Assembly (NCBI GenBank): GCA_023417475.1
Contig: JAEZFP010000068.1
Location: 62,001-126,000, forward strand
DNA length: 64,000 nt
Direction: 5' to 3'
Source of the DNA: Bacillota bacterium
GTDB taxonomy: Bacteria; Bacillota; UBA4882; UBA8346
Positions 34,588 to 42,138 of the stretch are shown here, one piece after another. The notes under the pieces are model-generated. The model was not told the origin of the DNA. It worked only from the letters and a program-made list of their open reading frames with translations, and did no database searches. The translations under genes were made by a program, and so were the position numbers. Position 1 is the stretch's first letter. Each line of letters starts with the position of its first letter.

Positions 34588-35640
34588 TTAACGACAGCTT
34601 CTTTTGCAATCATGCTTTTTATGCTTCTTTTTTTTCTGTCCGCGAAATGGACATTGTTCCCAAGGAACTACCACATAGACCGGGCACGGATACATGCTGG
34701 GAGCAGGTTCTCCCGATACAATTCCGCCTGGGCACGGAGTTGGCATCGGCATCGGAGTGGGTAAGGGCATGGGCATCGGTGTCGGAGTCGGGGTTGGCAT
34801 TGGCATTGGCATGGGCATTGGCATCGGTATCGGAGCCGGTAACGGCATCGGAACGGCCGCGACCGGAATACATACTACCTGGCCCGGAAAAATACGGTTC
34901 GGATCGGCGATTTGCGGATTGGCGGCGATTAATGCGGCAAGCGTAATATTATTTCGACGGGCGATCTCAAACATGGTGTCTCCCGATTTAACCGTATAGA
35001 GCGTCCCATTGGGACAAGGAATCGGACTTGTGCCGGCGGGAATACAGATTTCCTGTCCGGGGAAGATTAAATCGGGATTTTTGATCTGGGGATTTGCCCT
35101 GATTAGCGCATCCAACGTCACACCGGAACGTTGCGCGATCAAATATAGCGTATCTCCACTAACTACCCGATACACCCTTCCGCCGGGGCAGCCAAAACCG
35201 CCACTGCCACCGCTCCCGGGAATACAGATTACCTGCCCGGGGAAAATCCGATTGGGATCGCTGATTTGAGGATTGGCGGCAATAAGTGCCGCTAAGGAAA
35301 TATTGTGTCGCCGGGCGATTTCATACATCGTGTCACCGGATTTGATCGTATAGGATGTTCCACTCGGACAATGTGTCGGGGATGGTCCGGGAGCAGGGCC
35401 CGGAACCGGAACACAAATCATCTGCCCGGGGAAAATTTTATTGGGATCAGCAATTTGGGGATTGGCATTGATCAAACTTTGTAAAGAAATGTTAAACCTT
35501 CTAGCGATCAAAAACATGGTATCGCCTGATTTTACCGTATACATCTGTCCATTGGGGCAATTGGTTGTCAGATTGGTATTGGTAGTCATTCCCGGCAGCG
35601 GAGCCAATTCGGCAAAACCATCTATCATTTCATCGGACAT
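34588..35640 (-). CDS. Four-LysM protein with Met-Pro-rich linker and basic C-terminus
   Basis: 350 residues. Four LysM modules (about 31-78, 91-138, 150-196 and 208-254) share YTVKSGDTMF-IARR--I-L--LI-ANPQI-DPN-IFPGQ. A low-complexity Met-Pro/Thr-Pro stretch (about 260-300) follows and the end is KKKKHKKHDCKRSCR. No signal peptide is seen at the N-terminus (MSDEMIDGFAELAPL), as in spore coat LysM proteins such as SafA. It probably binds peptidoglycan or cortex from the inside of the mother cell. This role is inferred. GAGGAGG precedes the start. Confidence 0.82.
   Translation of the reverse strand: MSDEMIDGFAELAPLPGMTTNTNLTTNCPNGQMYTVKSGDTMFLIARRFNISLQSLINANPQIADPNKIFPGQMICVPVPGPAPGPSPTHCPSGTSYTIKSGDTMYEIARRHNISLAALIAANPQISDPNRIFPGQVICIPGSGGSGGFGCPGGRVYRVVSGDTLYLIAQRSGVTLDALIRANPQIKNPDLIFPGQEICIPAGTSPIPCPNGTLYTVKSGDTMFEIARRNNITLAALIAANPQIADPNRIFPGQVVCIPVAAVPMPLPAPIPMPMPMPMPMPTPTPTPMPMPLPTPMPMPTPCPGGIVSGEPAPSMYPCPVYVVVPWEQCPFRGQKKKKHKKHDCKRSCR
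34738..34856. repeat. Hexamer-rich coding repeat (Met-Pro linker of LysM protein)
   Basis: Repeats of GGCATC/GGCATT on the plus strand encode the Met-Pro and Thr-Pro string of the LysM protein. The open frames seen in this region in other frames are by-products of this low complexity. Confidence 0.7.
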
Positions 35641-35797
35641 ACTGGTACCTCCTCGTGACCAAGTACTGTGCTACTAATGTAACATATTCCCGAGTCCCGA
35701 CTTTGGCTACCGTGACGAAGGCATAATTATCGCTGGAAACCAGGATAAACGTTTTCCTGCCGAGATTCATATGATAGATCAGAACGAGGTGTTTCCG

Positions 35798-36115
35798 ATG
35801 TTTTGGAATTCAATTTGGAACTTTCTTAAAAATTTGTGGAAGAATCTAACACCGACCAGTAAAAAACCGAATACGACTTTGGATACAGCCAAACTGAACG
35901 TGTTTGGCATGAGTTTGGAAGTAACCCGGGAAGTGGCGGTGGATGTCCCTTATGAGTTAACGGTGGTCGTTCCCAGGGCGGAATTCCGGCAAACCGCCGC
36001 CAAGTCCGATCTTCCCGCCAAAAACTTAAATACCGAGATTATCTTGAGTAGCATTACAATCGCGCACTCCCCCCGGTTACCAAACAATCGCAGTCTAGCG
36101 CAAGGGGTCAAATAA
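35798..36115 (+). CDS. Hypothetical protein, unknown family
   Basis: 105 residues from ATG 35798, chosen because GAGGTG lies six bases upstream; the earlier ATG at 35771 has none. The N-terminus MFWNSIWNFLKNLWKNL is an amphipathic, Trp-rich helix that could lie on a membrane. The middle (residues 35-75) has beta-strand character with EVAVDVPYELTVVVPRAEF. No known family was recognised. It is divergent from the LysM gene with about 130 bases between, so they could share regulation. Confidence 0.55.
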   Translation: MFWNSIWNFLKNLWKNLTPTSKKPNTTLDTAKLNVFGMSLEVTREVAVDVPYELTVVVPRAEFRQTAAKSDLPAKNLNTEIILSSITIAHSPRLPNNRSLAQGVK

Positions 36116-36123
36116 CTTATCGG

Positions 36124-36165
36124 GTCAAAACAAAAAAACGCGCTATCGCGTTTTTTTGTTTTGAC
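36124..36165. terminator. Bidirectional Rho-independent terminator
   Basis: A perfect 19-bp stem begins GTCAAAACAAAAAAACGCG with a 4-base loop. It separates the convergent unknown gene and the iron alcohol dehydrogenase gene. Confidence 0.88.
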
Positions 36166-36175
36166 GTGAAATTTG

Positions 36176-37348
36176 TTAGCGAGCCAGTTTTAACACTTCG
36201 AAAATATCCGCCGTCTTAAATTTACTGACATTACCGACATGGGATATCCACGGTTTCATGGCTTTGTTGGCCATTTCTTCAAGGCGGTCGTCGGGTACGT
36301 TCAGCTCGCGCAAGGTGATTGGCATGCCGAGCTGACGGTAGAATTCTTCCAAGCGCCGGATCCCTTCTCGCGCTGTCTGTTCCGGGTTTTCAAAATCATA
36401 ATCGACATCCCAGACTCGTACCGCAAACTGCACTAACCGATTGATATTCTGTTTAAAGGTATATTTCATCCATGCCGGGAAAACCACCGCCAGACCCGCC
36501 CCGTGAGCCACATCATAAATGGCGCTGATTTCTTGTTCGATCATATGGGAAGCCCAATCCCCCAAACGCCGTCCCGTTCCAAACAGATCATTGTGAGCAA
36601 GCGTGCCGGCCCACATCATTTCGGCCCGGGCATCGTAATTATCCGGCTGGGCAATGGCGAGCAAACTATTTTTAATCATACTTTTTAAGGCGCCTTCGCA
36701 TAACCGGTCCGTCAAATCGACCTGAGTTACATCGGTAAAATAACGTTCCATAATATGCGCCATAATATCTACCGCACCGCAGGCGGTTTGATAGGCGGGT
36801 AAGGAAAAAGTGAGTTCCGGGTTTAAGATTGCGAATTTGGGGCGGTTAAGTTCCACATTTAAACCCCATTTAAACCAACCGTCTTCATTGGTGATCACCG
36901 AACTCTTACTGGCTTCGCTGCCCGCAGCCGGAATCGTCAAAACGACGCCCACGGGCAGATTCGTTTCGGGAACCGCCTTGGCCCCATAAAAATCCCAAAC
37001 ATCCCCCGCATACGGCACACCTAAGGCGATCGCTTTGGCGGAATCGATAACACTACCGCCCCCAACCGCCAAAATGAATCCAATGTTCTGTTCACGGCAG
37101 AGTTTAATTCCTTCCCGGACCAAGCTCAAACGCGGATTGGGTTGGACTCCGGAAAGCTCGACAAATTCAACGCCGGCTTCGGTCAACGAAGCGGTAACTT
37201 TCGCGTAAAGTCCGGACTTTTTTATGCTCCCGCCACCGTAATGCAGTAAAATTTTACTGGAATACTGTTTGGTTTCGACGCCAACACGGTTTTCGGTACC
37301 ACGACCAAAAATAATCTTGGTTGGACTTAAAAATTCAAAATTCTCCAT
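36176..37348 (-). CDS. Iron-containing alcohol dehydrogenase (butanol dehydrogenase/YqhD-like)
   Basis: 390 residues. NAD(P) motif GGGSVIDSAKAIA (about residue 96). Metal-ligand regions are DIMAHIMERYF, DWASHMIEQE and DVAHGAGLAVVFPAW with the conserved His residues. The start MENFEFLSPTKIIFGRG is typical of the BDH subfamily that reduces aldehydes with NAD(P)H during fermentation. It is a single gene, ended by the terminator at 36124. It fits ethanol or butanol formation by a fermenting anaerobe; substrate specificity is inferred. Confidence 0.9.
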   Translation of the reverse strand: MENFEFLSPTKIIFGRGTENRVGVETKQYSSKILLHYGGGSIKKSGLYAKVTASLTEAGVEFVELSGVQPNPRLSLVREGIKLCREQNIGFILAVGGGSVIDSAKAIALGVPYAGDVWDFYGAKAVPETNLPVGVVLTIPAAGSEASKSSVITNEDGWFKWGLNVELNRPKFAILNPELTFSLPAYQTACGAVDIMAHIMERYFTDVTQVDLTDRLCEGALKSMIKNSLLAIAQPDNYDARAEMMWAGTLAHNDLFGTGRRLGDWASHMIEQEISAIYDVAHGAGLAVVFPAWMKYTFKQNINRLVQFAVRVWDVDYDFENPEQTAREGIRRLEEFYRQLGMPITLRELNVPDDRLEEMANKAMKPWISHVGNVSKFKTADIFEVLKLAR

Positions 37349-37600
37349 TTCAAACCACCTTTTTATGTAAGCTTATTTTGCCAAAACCTTCAATATAAAT
37401 TGCAATAAATCATTCTTTTTACCTCGGCCATCAAATGCTCCATTTTAGAATTATCATGCAATCGATAATCTTATTTTATCATTATTTTCACGTCATAGTG
37501 AAGCATCTATTTTCAAAATCCCCGAGTTTATCGGATAATTAACATGTCTACGGCCTGTTCCGTTTTGAAACATTTTGGGATACAACCACCATCAAGTAAC

Positions 37601-37632
37601 AAAAAATCTTCAGTGAATCAACTCACTGAAGA
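37601..37632 (-). terminator. Rho-independent terminator
   Basis: Minus-strand stem TCTTCAGTGA / TCACTGAAGA followed by TTTTTT. It lies 11 bases after the unknown gene at 37644. Confidence 0.8.
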
Positions 37633-37643
37633 CACGCAAAACA

Positions 37644-38087
37644 TTAAAAAATTTCTAACCCCCCAAGTAGCCTACTGAGGGCTGCGACCAACCGATTAAG
37701 GGGATTGGCGGGGTCATCACGCCAACTGTTTGCCGAACTGATCATGCCCTCCGAGACGATATACCGCCCGTCAAAGCTGATCGTCAGGGACCACGGGGTC
37801 GTCGCGGCGGCGGCGTTTGAATAATGGGTTTGCCAATTCCAAATACGTAACCGCTCCAGTTTCCGCCAAAACGAACACCAGTCCTCCGCCGACGGTTTGA
37901 CGACAATGCAAACCGGTTTGGCGACAGCCGTTTTCTTATAAATCAGGCAGTCGTCTGAAAGTTGGATCGAAAAAAGCGGTCCGGGATGATTGCCGATTTC
38001 GAATGAGAACGTTGAAGGTAAATAGTTTGGTTCCATTGTGGTTCCGTCCATTTCTTTGATGAGAAATATTTCTTGATTTACCCTCAA
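37644..38087 (-). CDS. Hypothetical protein, Trp-rich, unknown family
   Basis: 147 residues if a TTG start at 38087 is used; an ATG at 38036 is an alternative and both have only modest ribosome binding sites. It has no signal peptide or membrane helix. Notable are SFWRKLERLRIWNWQ (mid-protein) and a following beta-rich segment WSLTISFDGRYIVSEG. The spacing is 26 bases after the GH1 gene, and it has its own terminator, so it may be second in a beta-glucosidase transcript. Function unknown. Confidence 0.6.
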   Translation of the reverse strand: MRVNQEIFLIKEMDGTTMEPNYLPSTFSFEIGNHPGPLFSIQLSDDCLIYKKTAVAKPVCIVVKPSAEDWCSFWRKLERLRIWNWQTHYSNAAAATTPWSLTISFDGRYIVSEGMISSANSWRDDPANPLNRLVAALSRLLGGLEIF

Positions 38088-38113
38088 TTTCCTGTAAGAA
38101 TTTTTAGAAAATT

Positions 38114-39457
38114 TTAGAATCCGTTATTTCGAATGAGATTTTTATACCATAAACCGCTCCGTTTGACGATTCGTTGTTGATTTTGGTAATCTACATAGAT
38201 CAAACCAAAACGTTTGCTTAAACCTTCAGCCCATTCGAAGTTGTCTAGCAACGACCACACAAAATATCCCTGCAAGTTGACGCCGCTCTCGATGGCCCGT
38301 TTGGCAGCTTCCAGATGAGTCTGTAAATAAGCGACGCGATCGGGATCTTCAATGACTGCCGCCGCCGAGGAGTTATCGAGAAAAGCCGCCCCATTTTCAG
38401 TAATATAAACCGGCGGATTTTGATAATCCTTCGCGATTCGGGCCAAAAGCTTAAAAAGCCCCTCCGGATAAACTTCCCAGCCCATTTCGGTGTATTTTCC
38501 GGTGGGATTGACTTTTTCATAACCAAAGATTCCTTTTTCCGGAGCATACCGTACTACGGTTCGGAAGTAGTAGTTCACGCCGATAAAATCAACGGGATTG
38601 CCGGAAAACCCTTCGATTGCTTCGTCTAAATTGGGGATTTCAGTCAGATGCGCTTGATATAGTCGCGCTAAATCTTGCGGATAGGTTCCTTTGAGAACCG
38701 GATCAAGAAACCAGCGGTTCAAGAAACCATCGGCAATGGCGGCGACAATTTGATCCGCTTGATTGGCCGAAGCGGGTTCGGTTGGCGATAAACTTAACGC
38801 AATGCCGATTTGATGGCTGGGCGGGTTCGCTTCCCGAAACGTTTTAACTGTCGCAAAATGAGCCAGCAAAGCGTGATGACTAACGCGAATCGCTTCGCGT
38901 AAATCGGTTTTCCCCGGTGCGTGAATTCCCTCGTAATTGCCGGCAAAGGCAAATACCCACGGTTCGTTTAAAGTGATCCACTGGTCCACACGATCGCCAT
39001 ACGCTTCAAAAACCGTTTGCGCGTAATCACGGAAATACCCAACAATATCCCGATTGCCCCAACCGCCCAAATCCTGTAGTCCTTGCGGCAGGTCCCAATG
39101 ATAAAGAGTGACCAACGGTTTAATTTCATTCTCTAAAAGCAAGTCAATCAAACGATGGTAGAAATCGATCCCGGCTTGGTTGGACTGACCCTTGCCGGTC
39201 GGAAAAATTCGCGGCCAGGCGATGGAAAAACGGTATGATTGAATACCCAACTCTTTCATCAGCTGTAGATCGGTTGGATACTGGTGATAATGATCACAAG
39301 CGATATCGCCAGTATCGCCGTTTTCGATCTTGCCTGGCGTATGGCTGAACCGATCCCAAATTGACTCACCCCGACCGTCCTCACGGACTGCTCCTTCGAT
39401 CTGATAGGCGGCCGTCGCGGCACCCCAAAGAAAATTCGACGGAAATTTCCCCGGCAT
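38114..39457 (-). CDS. Beta-glucosidase, glycoside hydrolase family 1
   Basis: 447 residues, full length for bacterial GH1. The general acid/base Glu is in TLNEPWVFAF (about residue 164) and the nucleophile in VYITENGAAF (about 353). ATG 39457 with GGAG eight bases upstream is preferred over the GTG at 39466. There is no signal peptide, so it acts on imported disaccharides or aryl-glycosides in the cytosol. A palindrome GTTTGAATT-CGCA-AATTCAAAC about 85 bases upstream may be its operator. Confidence 0.94.
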   Translation of the reverse strand: MPGKFPSNFLWGAATAAYQIEGAVREDGRGESIWDRFSHTPGKIENGDTGDIACDHYHQYPTDLQLMKELGIQSYRFSIAWPRIFPTGKGQSNQAGIDFYHRLIDLLLENEIKPLVTLYHWDLPQGLQDLGGWGNRDIVGYFRDYAQTVFEAYGDRVDQWITLNEPWVFAFAGNYEGIHAPGKTDLREAIRVSHHALLAHFATVKTFREANPPSHQIGIALSLSPTEPASANQADQIVAAIADGFLNRWFLDPVLKGTYPQDLARLYQAHLTEIPNLDEAIEGFSGNPVDFIGVNYYFRTVVRYAPEKGIFGYEKVNPTGKYTEMGWEVYPEGLFKLLARIAKDYQNPPVYITENGAAFLDNSSAAAVIEDPDRVAYLQTHLEAAKRAIESGVNLQGYFVWSLLDNFEWAEGLSKRFGLIYVDYQNQQRIVKRSGLWYKNLIRNNGF

Positions 39458-39541
39458 TTTATCCACTCCTGTTTACAGGCTTTATTACCTATAATTTAAC
39501 GCTATGATTATTATTCAATATTATGCTCACAAATTCAAGTT

Positions 39542-39563
39542 GTTTGAATTCGCAAATTCAAAC
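39542..39563. promoter_or_regulatory. Candidate operator upstream of the GH1 gene
   Basis: A perfect 9-bp inverted repeat with a 4-base spacer (GTTTGAATT / AATTCAAAC). A further half-site AAATTCAA lies at 39531. The spacing from the GH1 start allows regulation, but no cognate regulator is adjacent. Confidence 0.4.
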
Positions 39564-39567
39564 TGGG

Positions 39568-39751
39568 TGAACTCCACAAATTACCACGGGAATGAGTTCA
39601 TAGTTTCATTTGCCGTGGGCAAGCTATTGTCAGCGGCGGTGAAACACCTAGCGTCGTATCTGCTGACACAGTGGCTTTGCAAAAAGACGATTGTGAATTG
39701 CGACGGTGAGGAACTGTCGGATCCGGCTCCAATGGAGTTTGGTATCCGACA
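39568..39751. ncRNA. Structured gene-free region, candidate RNA of unknown class
   Basis: Several perfect inverted repeats occur in 184 bases: TGAACTC/GAGTTCA (39568-39600), overlapping CCACGG/CCGTGG (39584-39618), TGTCAGC/GCTGACA (39628-39668) and TGTCGGAT/ATCCGACA (39715-39751) with an inner CTCC/GGAG. It could be an RNA or a decayed mobile element. No terminator or promoter was found that fixes a strand or ends. Confidence 0.35.
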
Positions 39752-39840
39752 CAACTTACAAAAATATCAGCAGGCCGCTATCTACATCATTTCCGTCAAA
39801 AGAAACGTAAATTTGCCAGAAAAAATAATTTTTTTTGGGG

Positions 39841-40029
39841 CGATAGTTAAAATTCCGGAACGAATAAATAGTATTCCGGTCGTTAGAAACCGATTTTCAA
39901 TTCTTAGAAATAGAATTTAAGCCCCTAGAAATCAAAATCCAACCCATAGAAATAGAATTACGGAACTAAAAAATATAATTCCGGCCACCGAAAAACGAAT
40001 TTTGCAATCGAAAAAACCAATTCCAACAT
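39841..40029. repeat. Nine-unit 21-bp degenerate tandem array
   Basis: Nine consecutive units of exactly 21 bases (starts 39841, 39862, 39883, 39904, 39925, 39946, 39967, 39988, 40009) share a loose pattern of TAGAAA near the start and AATTCCGG-like bases in the second half. Further units may be decayed on both sides. It lies in a gene-free region. The period equals those at 13263 and 59597. There is no spacer, so it is not CRISPR. Confidence 0.8.
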
Positions 40030-40110
40030 GTGGAAAGATAAAATCTTATTGCCTTTGGGTTATCACTGTCTCGTGCGTTGTTCTTCTTGCCCGTTGCTTT
40101 TTACGTCATA

Positions 40111-40140
40111 AAAAAAACACCCACAAAGGGTGTTTTTTTT
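40111..40140 (-). terminator. Rho-independent terminator
   Basis: Stem AAAAAACACCC / GGGTGTTTTTT with a 5-base loop. It lies 13 bases after the TolB-like gene and has a T-run on both strands. Confidence 0.87.
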
Positions 40141-40153
40141 ATATAATGGAAAC

Positions 40154-41152
40154 TCATCGGGTGTTTGGTTCGTAATCACGTTCTTCGTTTTTGGTTAAAC
40201 GAAGAACGGCGGAACCATCCGGATTCATCACGTAAATTTCTTCATTTTCATCCCGGTCGGAAACAAAGATGATTTTCTTGCCGTCGCCACTCCAGACGGC
40301 TTGGTCATCGTTTTGTTCGTTTTTGGTCAAGCGCGTTTGGGTAGCGCCATTGGGCGTCATCACGTAGATTTCCGGGTTTTCATCCCGTTCGGAAATGAAA
40401 AGAATTTTGGAACCGTCGGGCGACCAAACCGGATTAATATCCTCAGCTTCGTTTTTGGTCAAGCGGACTACCCCGCTGCCATCGCTGTTCATAATATAAA
40501 TTTCATTGTTTTCATCGCGGTCGGAGACAAATACGATTTTTTTGCCATCAGGGGACCAACTGGGATGATCTTCCGTAGCCTCGTTTTTAGTCAAGTTAAC
40601 CAGGCCGGTCCCATCGGCTTTGATGAGGAAAATTTCTTGATTGTCGTCTGCGGAATTAAGGAAGAGCAGTTGTTTTCCATCGGGCGACCAGACTGGATTC
40701 CAATCGTCGGCAGTACTTTTCGTCAGTTGCAGTGGATTGCTGCCGTCCGCATTCATAATATAAATATCCTGATTTTCATTCCGTTCCGAGACAAAAGCGA
40801 TTTTGGCGCCATCTGGTGACCAAACCGGCGCATAGTCTTGGGCTTTGCTGTTGGTCAACCGGGTTTGATTACTCCCGTCAACATTCATAAGGTAGATTTG
40901 TTGAATTTCATCCCGTTCCGACACAAATACAATTTTTTTGCCATCCGGAGAAAGCGCCGGACTGTAATCCGGAGTTTCGCCTTTGGTCAGGTTGGCGGCG
41001 CCCGAACCATCTAAATTGACGGTTGCGATCACTTCGGTCGAATCGGGAATTGTCGTGAACACAATCTTACTGGTCGCGCCCAACGTTGTCATTTGGGTCG
41101 TAAAGATGAAAAAACTCGCGAATAAAACTCCGGTAACAAAATGTTTTTTCAT
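40154..41152 (-). CDS. TolB-like beta-propeller protein, exported
   Basis: 332 residues. A signal peptide (first about 25 residues, ending TLGATS) is followed by about seven repeats of the form IYIMN-DGSG--RLTKN---D--PVWSPDGKKI-FVSDRDEN, the WD40-like/PD40 repeat of TolB. Such propellers sit in the periplasm and bind proteins or peptides. No other Tol-Pal gene is present, so it is not certain to be TolB. Neighbouring repeats are almost identical, which suggests recent internal duplication. It follows the cyclo-ligase gene by 54 bases. Confidence 0.83.
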   Translation of the reverse strand: MKKHFVTGVLFASFFIFTTQMTTLGATSKIVFTTIPDSTEVIATVNLDGSGAANLTKGETPDYSPALSPDGKKIVFVSERDEIQQIYLMNVDGSNQTRLTNSKAQDYAPVWSPDGAKIAFVSERNENQDIYIMNADGSNPLQLTKSTADDWNPVWSPDGKQLLFLNSADDNQEIFLIKADGTGLVNLTKNEATEDHPSWSPDGKKIVFVSDRDENNEIYIMNSDGSGVVRLTKNEAEDINPVWSPDGSKILFISERDENPEIYVMTPNGATQTRLTKNEQNDDQAVWSGDGKKIIFVSDRDENEEIYVMNPDGSAVLRLTKNEERDYEPNTR

Positions 41153-41206
41153 TGAATAGCCCCTTTCCGGTCATAAAATCGATTTGATGGAATTTCGTTG
41201 TTTAAA

Positions 41207-41809
41207 TCATTTTTCCTGCTTTTCCACGGTTGAATTCGTAATTTCATTATGTTGGATTTCGATAACCCGGGTTGGCGTAATGATGGCATTCATCGCGATA
41301 TCATGTTTTTCGGTGGGGATTTCCGGCAATACTTGGAAGTCATAGGCCAATCCGATGATGACCGCGTTCGGCGCACGGACTAAGAAACGGTCATAATAGC
41401 CCGCCCCGTGACCTAAGCGATGGCCGGCGACATCAAAGGCTAAACCCGGAACAACAATCAGTTCAAGCTGTTCCGGCGCAATCGTTTCCGACTCCGGCTT
41501 CGGTTCGAATAACCCGAATTTAGCCGGAACCAATTGCGCGCAGTTGGCGATCAGTCCCGCCCGAAGGTTGCGACCGGCAATGCAAATTGGCAGGGCAACC
41601 GTTTTACCAATCGTAAACAGCTTTTGAATTATTCCGGTTGTAACCGCCTCGTTACGGACCGAATAATAGATCATGATCCGCTCCGCCCGTTGGACGACGG
41701 GAGCTTGAAAAAATAGCTGCTCAAGCCCGTTGTTCCACGCCCGATACTCCGCTTTGGAAATTTGCGCCAATTTAGCCCGCATTTCCGCTCGGAACTTTGA
41801 TTTTAACAC
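41207..41809 (-). CDS. 5-formyltetrahydrofolate cyclo-ligase
   Basis: 200 residues. The C-terminal motif LGHGAGYYDRFL is the ATP/substrate loop of the family, and YSVRNEAVTT and PICIAGRNL fit the N-terminal part. It converts 5-formyl-THF into 5,10-methenyl-THF with ATP. A GTG start at 41809 has GGAGTG upstream. It is directly downstream of the 6S RNA gene, the same arrangement as ssrS-ygfA in enterobacteria. Confidence 0.9.
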   Translation of the reverse strand: MLKSKFRAEMRAKLAQISKAEYRAWNNGLEQLFFQAPVVQRAERIMIYYSVRNEAVTTGIIQKLFTIGKTVALPICIAGRNLRAGLIANCAQLVPAKFGLFEPKPESETIAPEQLELIVVPGLAFDVAGHRLGHGAGYYDRFLVRAPNAVIIGLAYDFQVLPEIPTEKHDIAMNAIITPTRVIEIQHNEITNSTVEKQEK

Positions 41810-41835
41810 CGGGAATCCACTCCTTCCGGTACGAC

Positions 41836-41872
41836 AAAACCTTCTTTCATTCCGGGTGAAAGAAGGTTTTTT
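41836..41872. terminator. Terminator of the 6S RNA
   Basis: A 14-bp stem AAAACCTTCTTTCA / TGAAAGAAGGTTTT with a 7-base loop and T-runs on both strands. It begins about 8 bases after the 6S closing stem and precedes the cyclo-ligase gene. Confidence 0.82.
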
Positions 41873-41879
41873 GATTGGA

Positions 41880-42084
41880 GAAGAAAACCCCGCGATGCCG
41901 TTGCGCTGAACCTTACCTGAACCCTGCTCAGCAGGTGGGTGTTCTCCTACTTAGGTTACGTTCCATTGCGAAAATGGCATACATGCTGTAAGTAGAGTCC
42001 AAACTCCCAAGGTAAAACTGTTGGTTCATAACAAATTCAGCTTGATGACGCACATTGCAGGGTCTTCAAAATGCGCATTGATTT
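41880..42084 (-). ncRNA. ssrS: 6S RNA
   Basis: About 190-205 nt on the minus strand. The ends pair in a long closing stem (GAAGA-CCCUGC with GCGGGG-UCUUC and AAUG/CAU near GGCAUC). The 3' strand of the central bubble carries CACCCACCU, a small hairpin ACCUGC-UGA-GCAGGGU, then GGUUCAGCGCAACGGCAUC, close in layout to the 3' part of E. coli 6S RNA. It binds housekeeping RNA polymerase and inhibits transcription in stationary phase. Its promoter is consensus, a terminator follows, and the cyclo-ligase gene is next, as in Gammaproteobacteria. Confidence 0.87.
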
Positions 42085-42090
42085 ATCCAT

Positions 42091-42119
42091 ATCATATCAT
42101 AGCTTGAAATCGCCTTCAA
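42091..42119 (-). promoter_or_regulatory. Sigma-A-type promoter of the 6S RNA
   Basis: Minus-strand TTGAAG, 17-base spacer, TATGAT. Predicted start is near 42084. Confidence 0.72.
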
Positions 42120-42138
42120 GCGCCAAAGATTGGATAAA

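Noticed and set aside
34352..34609. 85-codon frame between the LysM gene and the sigma gene
   Set aside because: No ribosome binding site, overlaps the LysM gene end and shows no conserved features.
37485..37502. TTCAC-N6-GTGAA inverted repeat upstream of the iron alcohol dehydrogenase as a Rex site
   Set aside because: The half-sites are in the opposite orientation to the known Rex operator, so the redox-regulator assignment is not supported.
39504..39920. 138-codon open frame on the plus strand
   Set aside because: No ribosome binding site, runs through the inverted-repeat cluster and into the 21-bp array, and the peptide has no recognisable family. Treated as non-coding.
39841..40029. 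CRISPR array
   Set aside because: The units are contiguous with no spacers, are too degenerate, and no cas genes are present.
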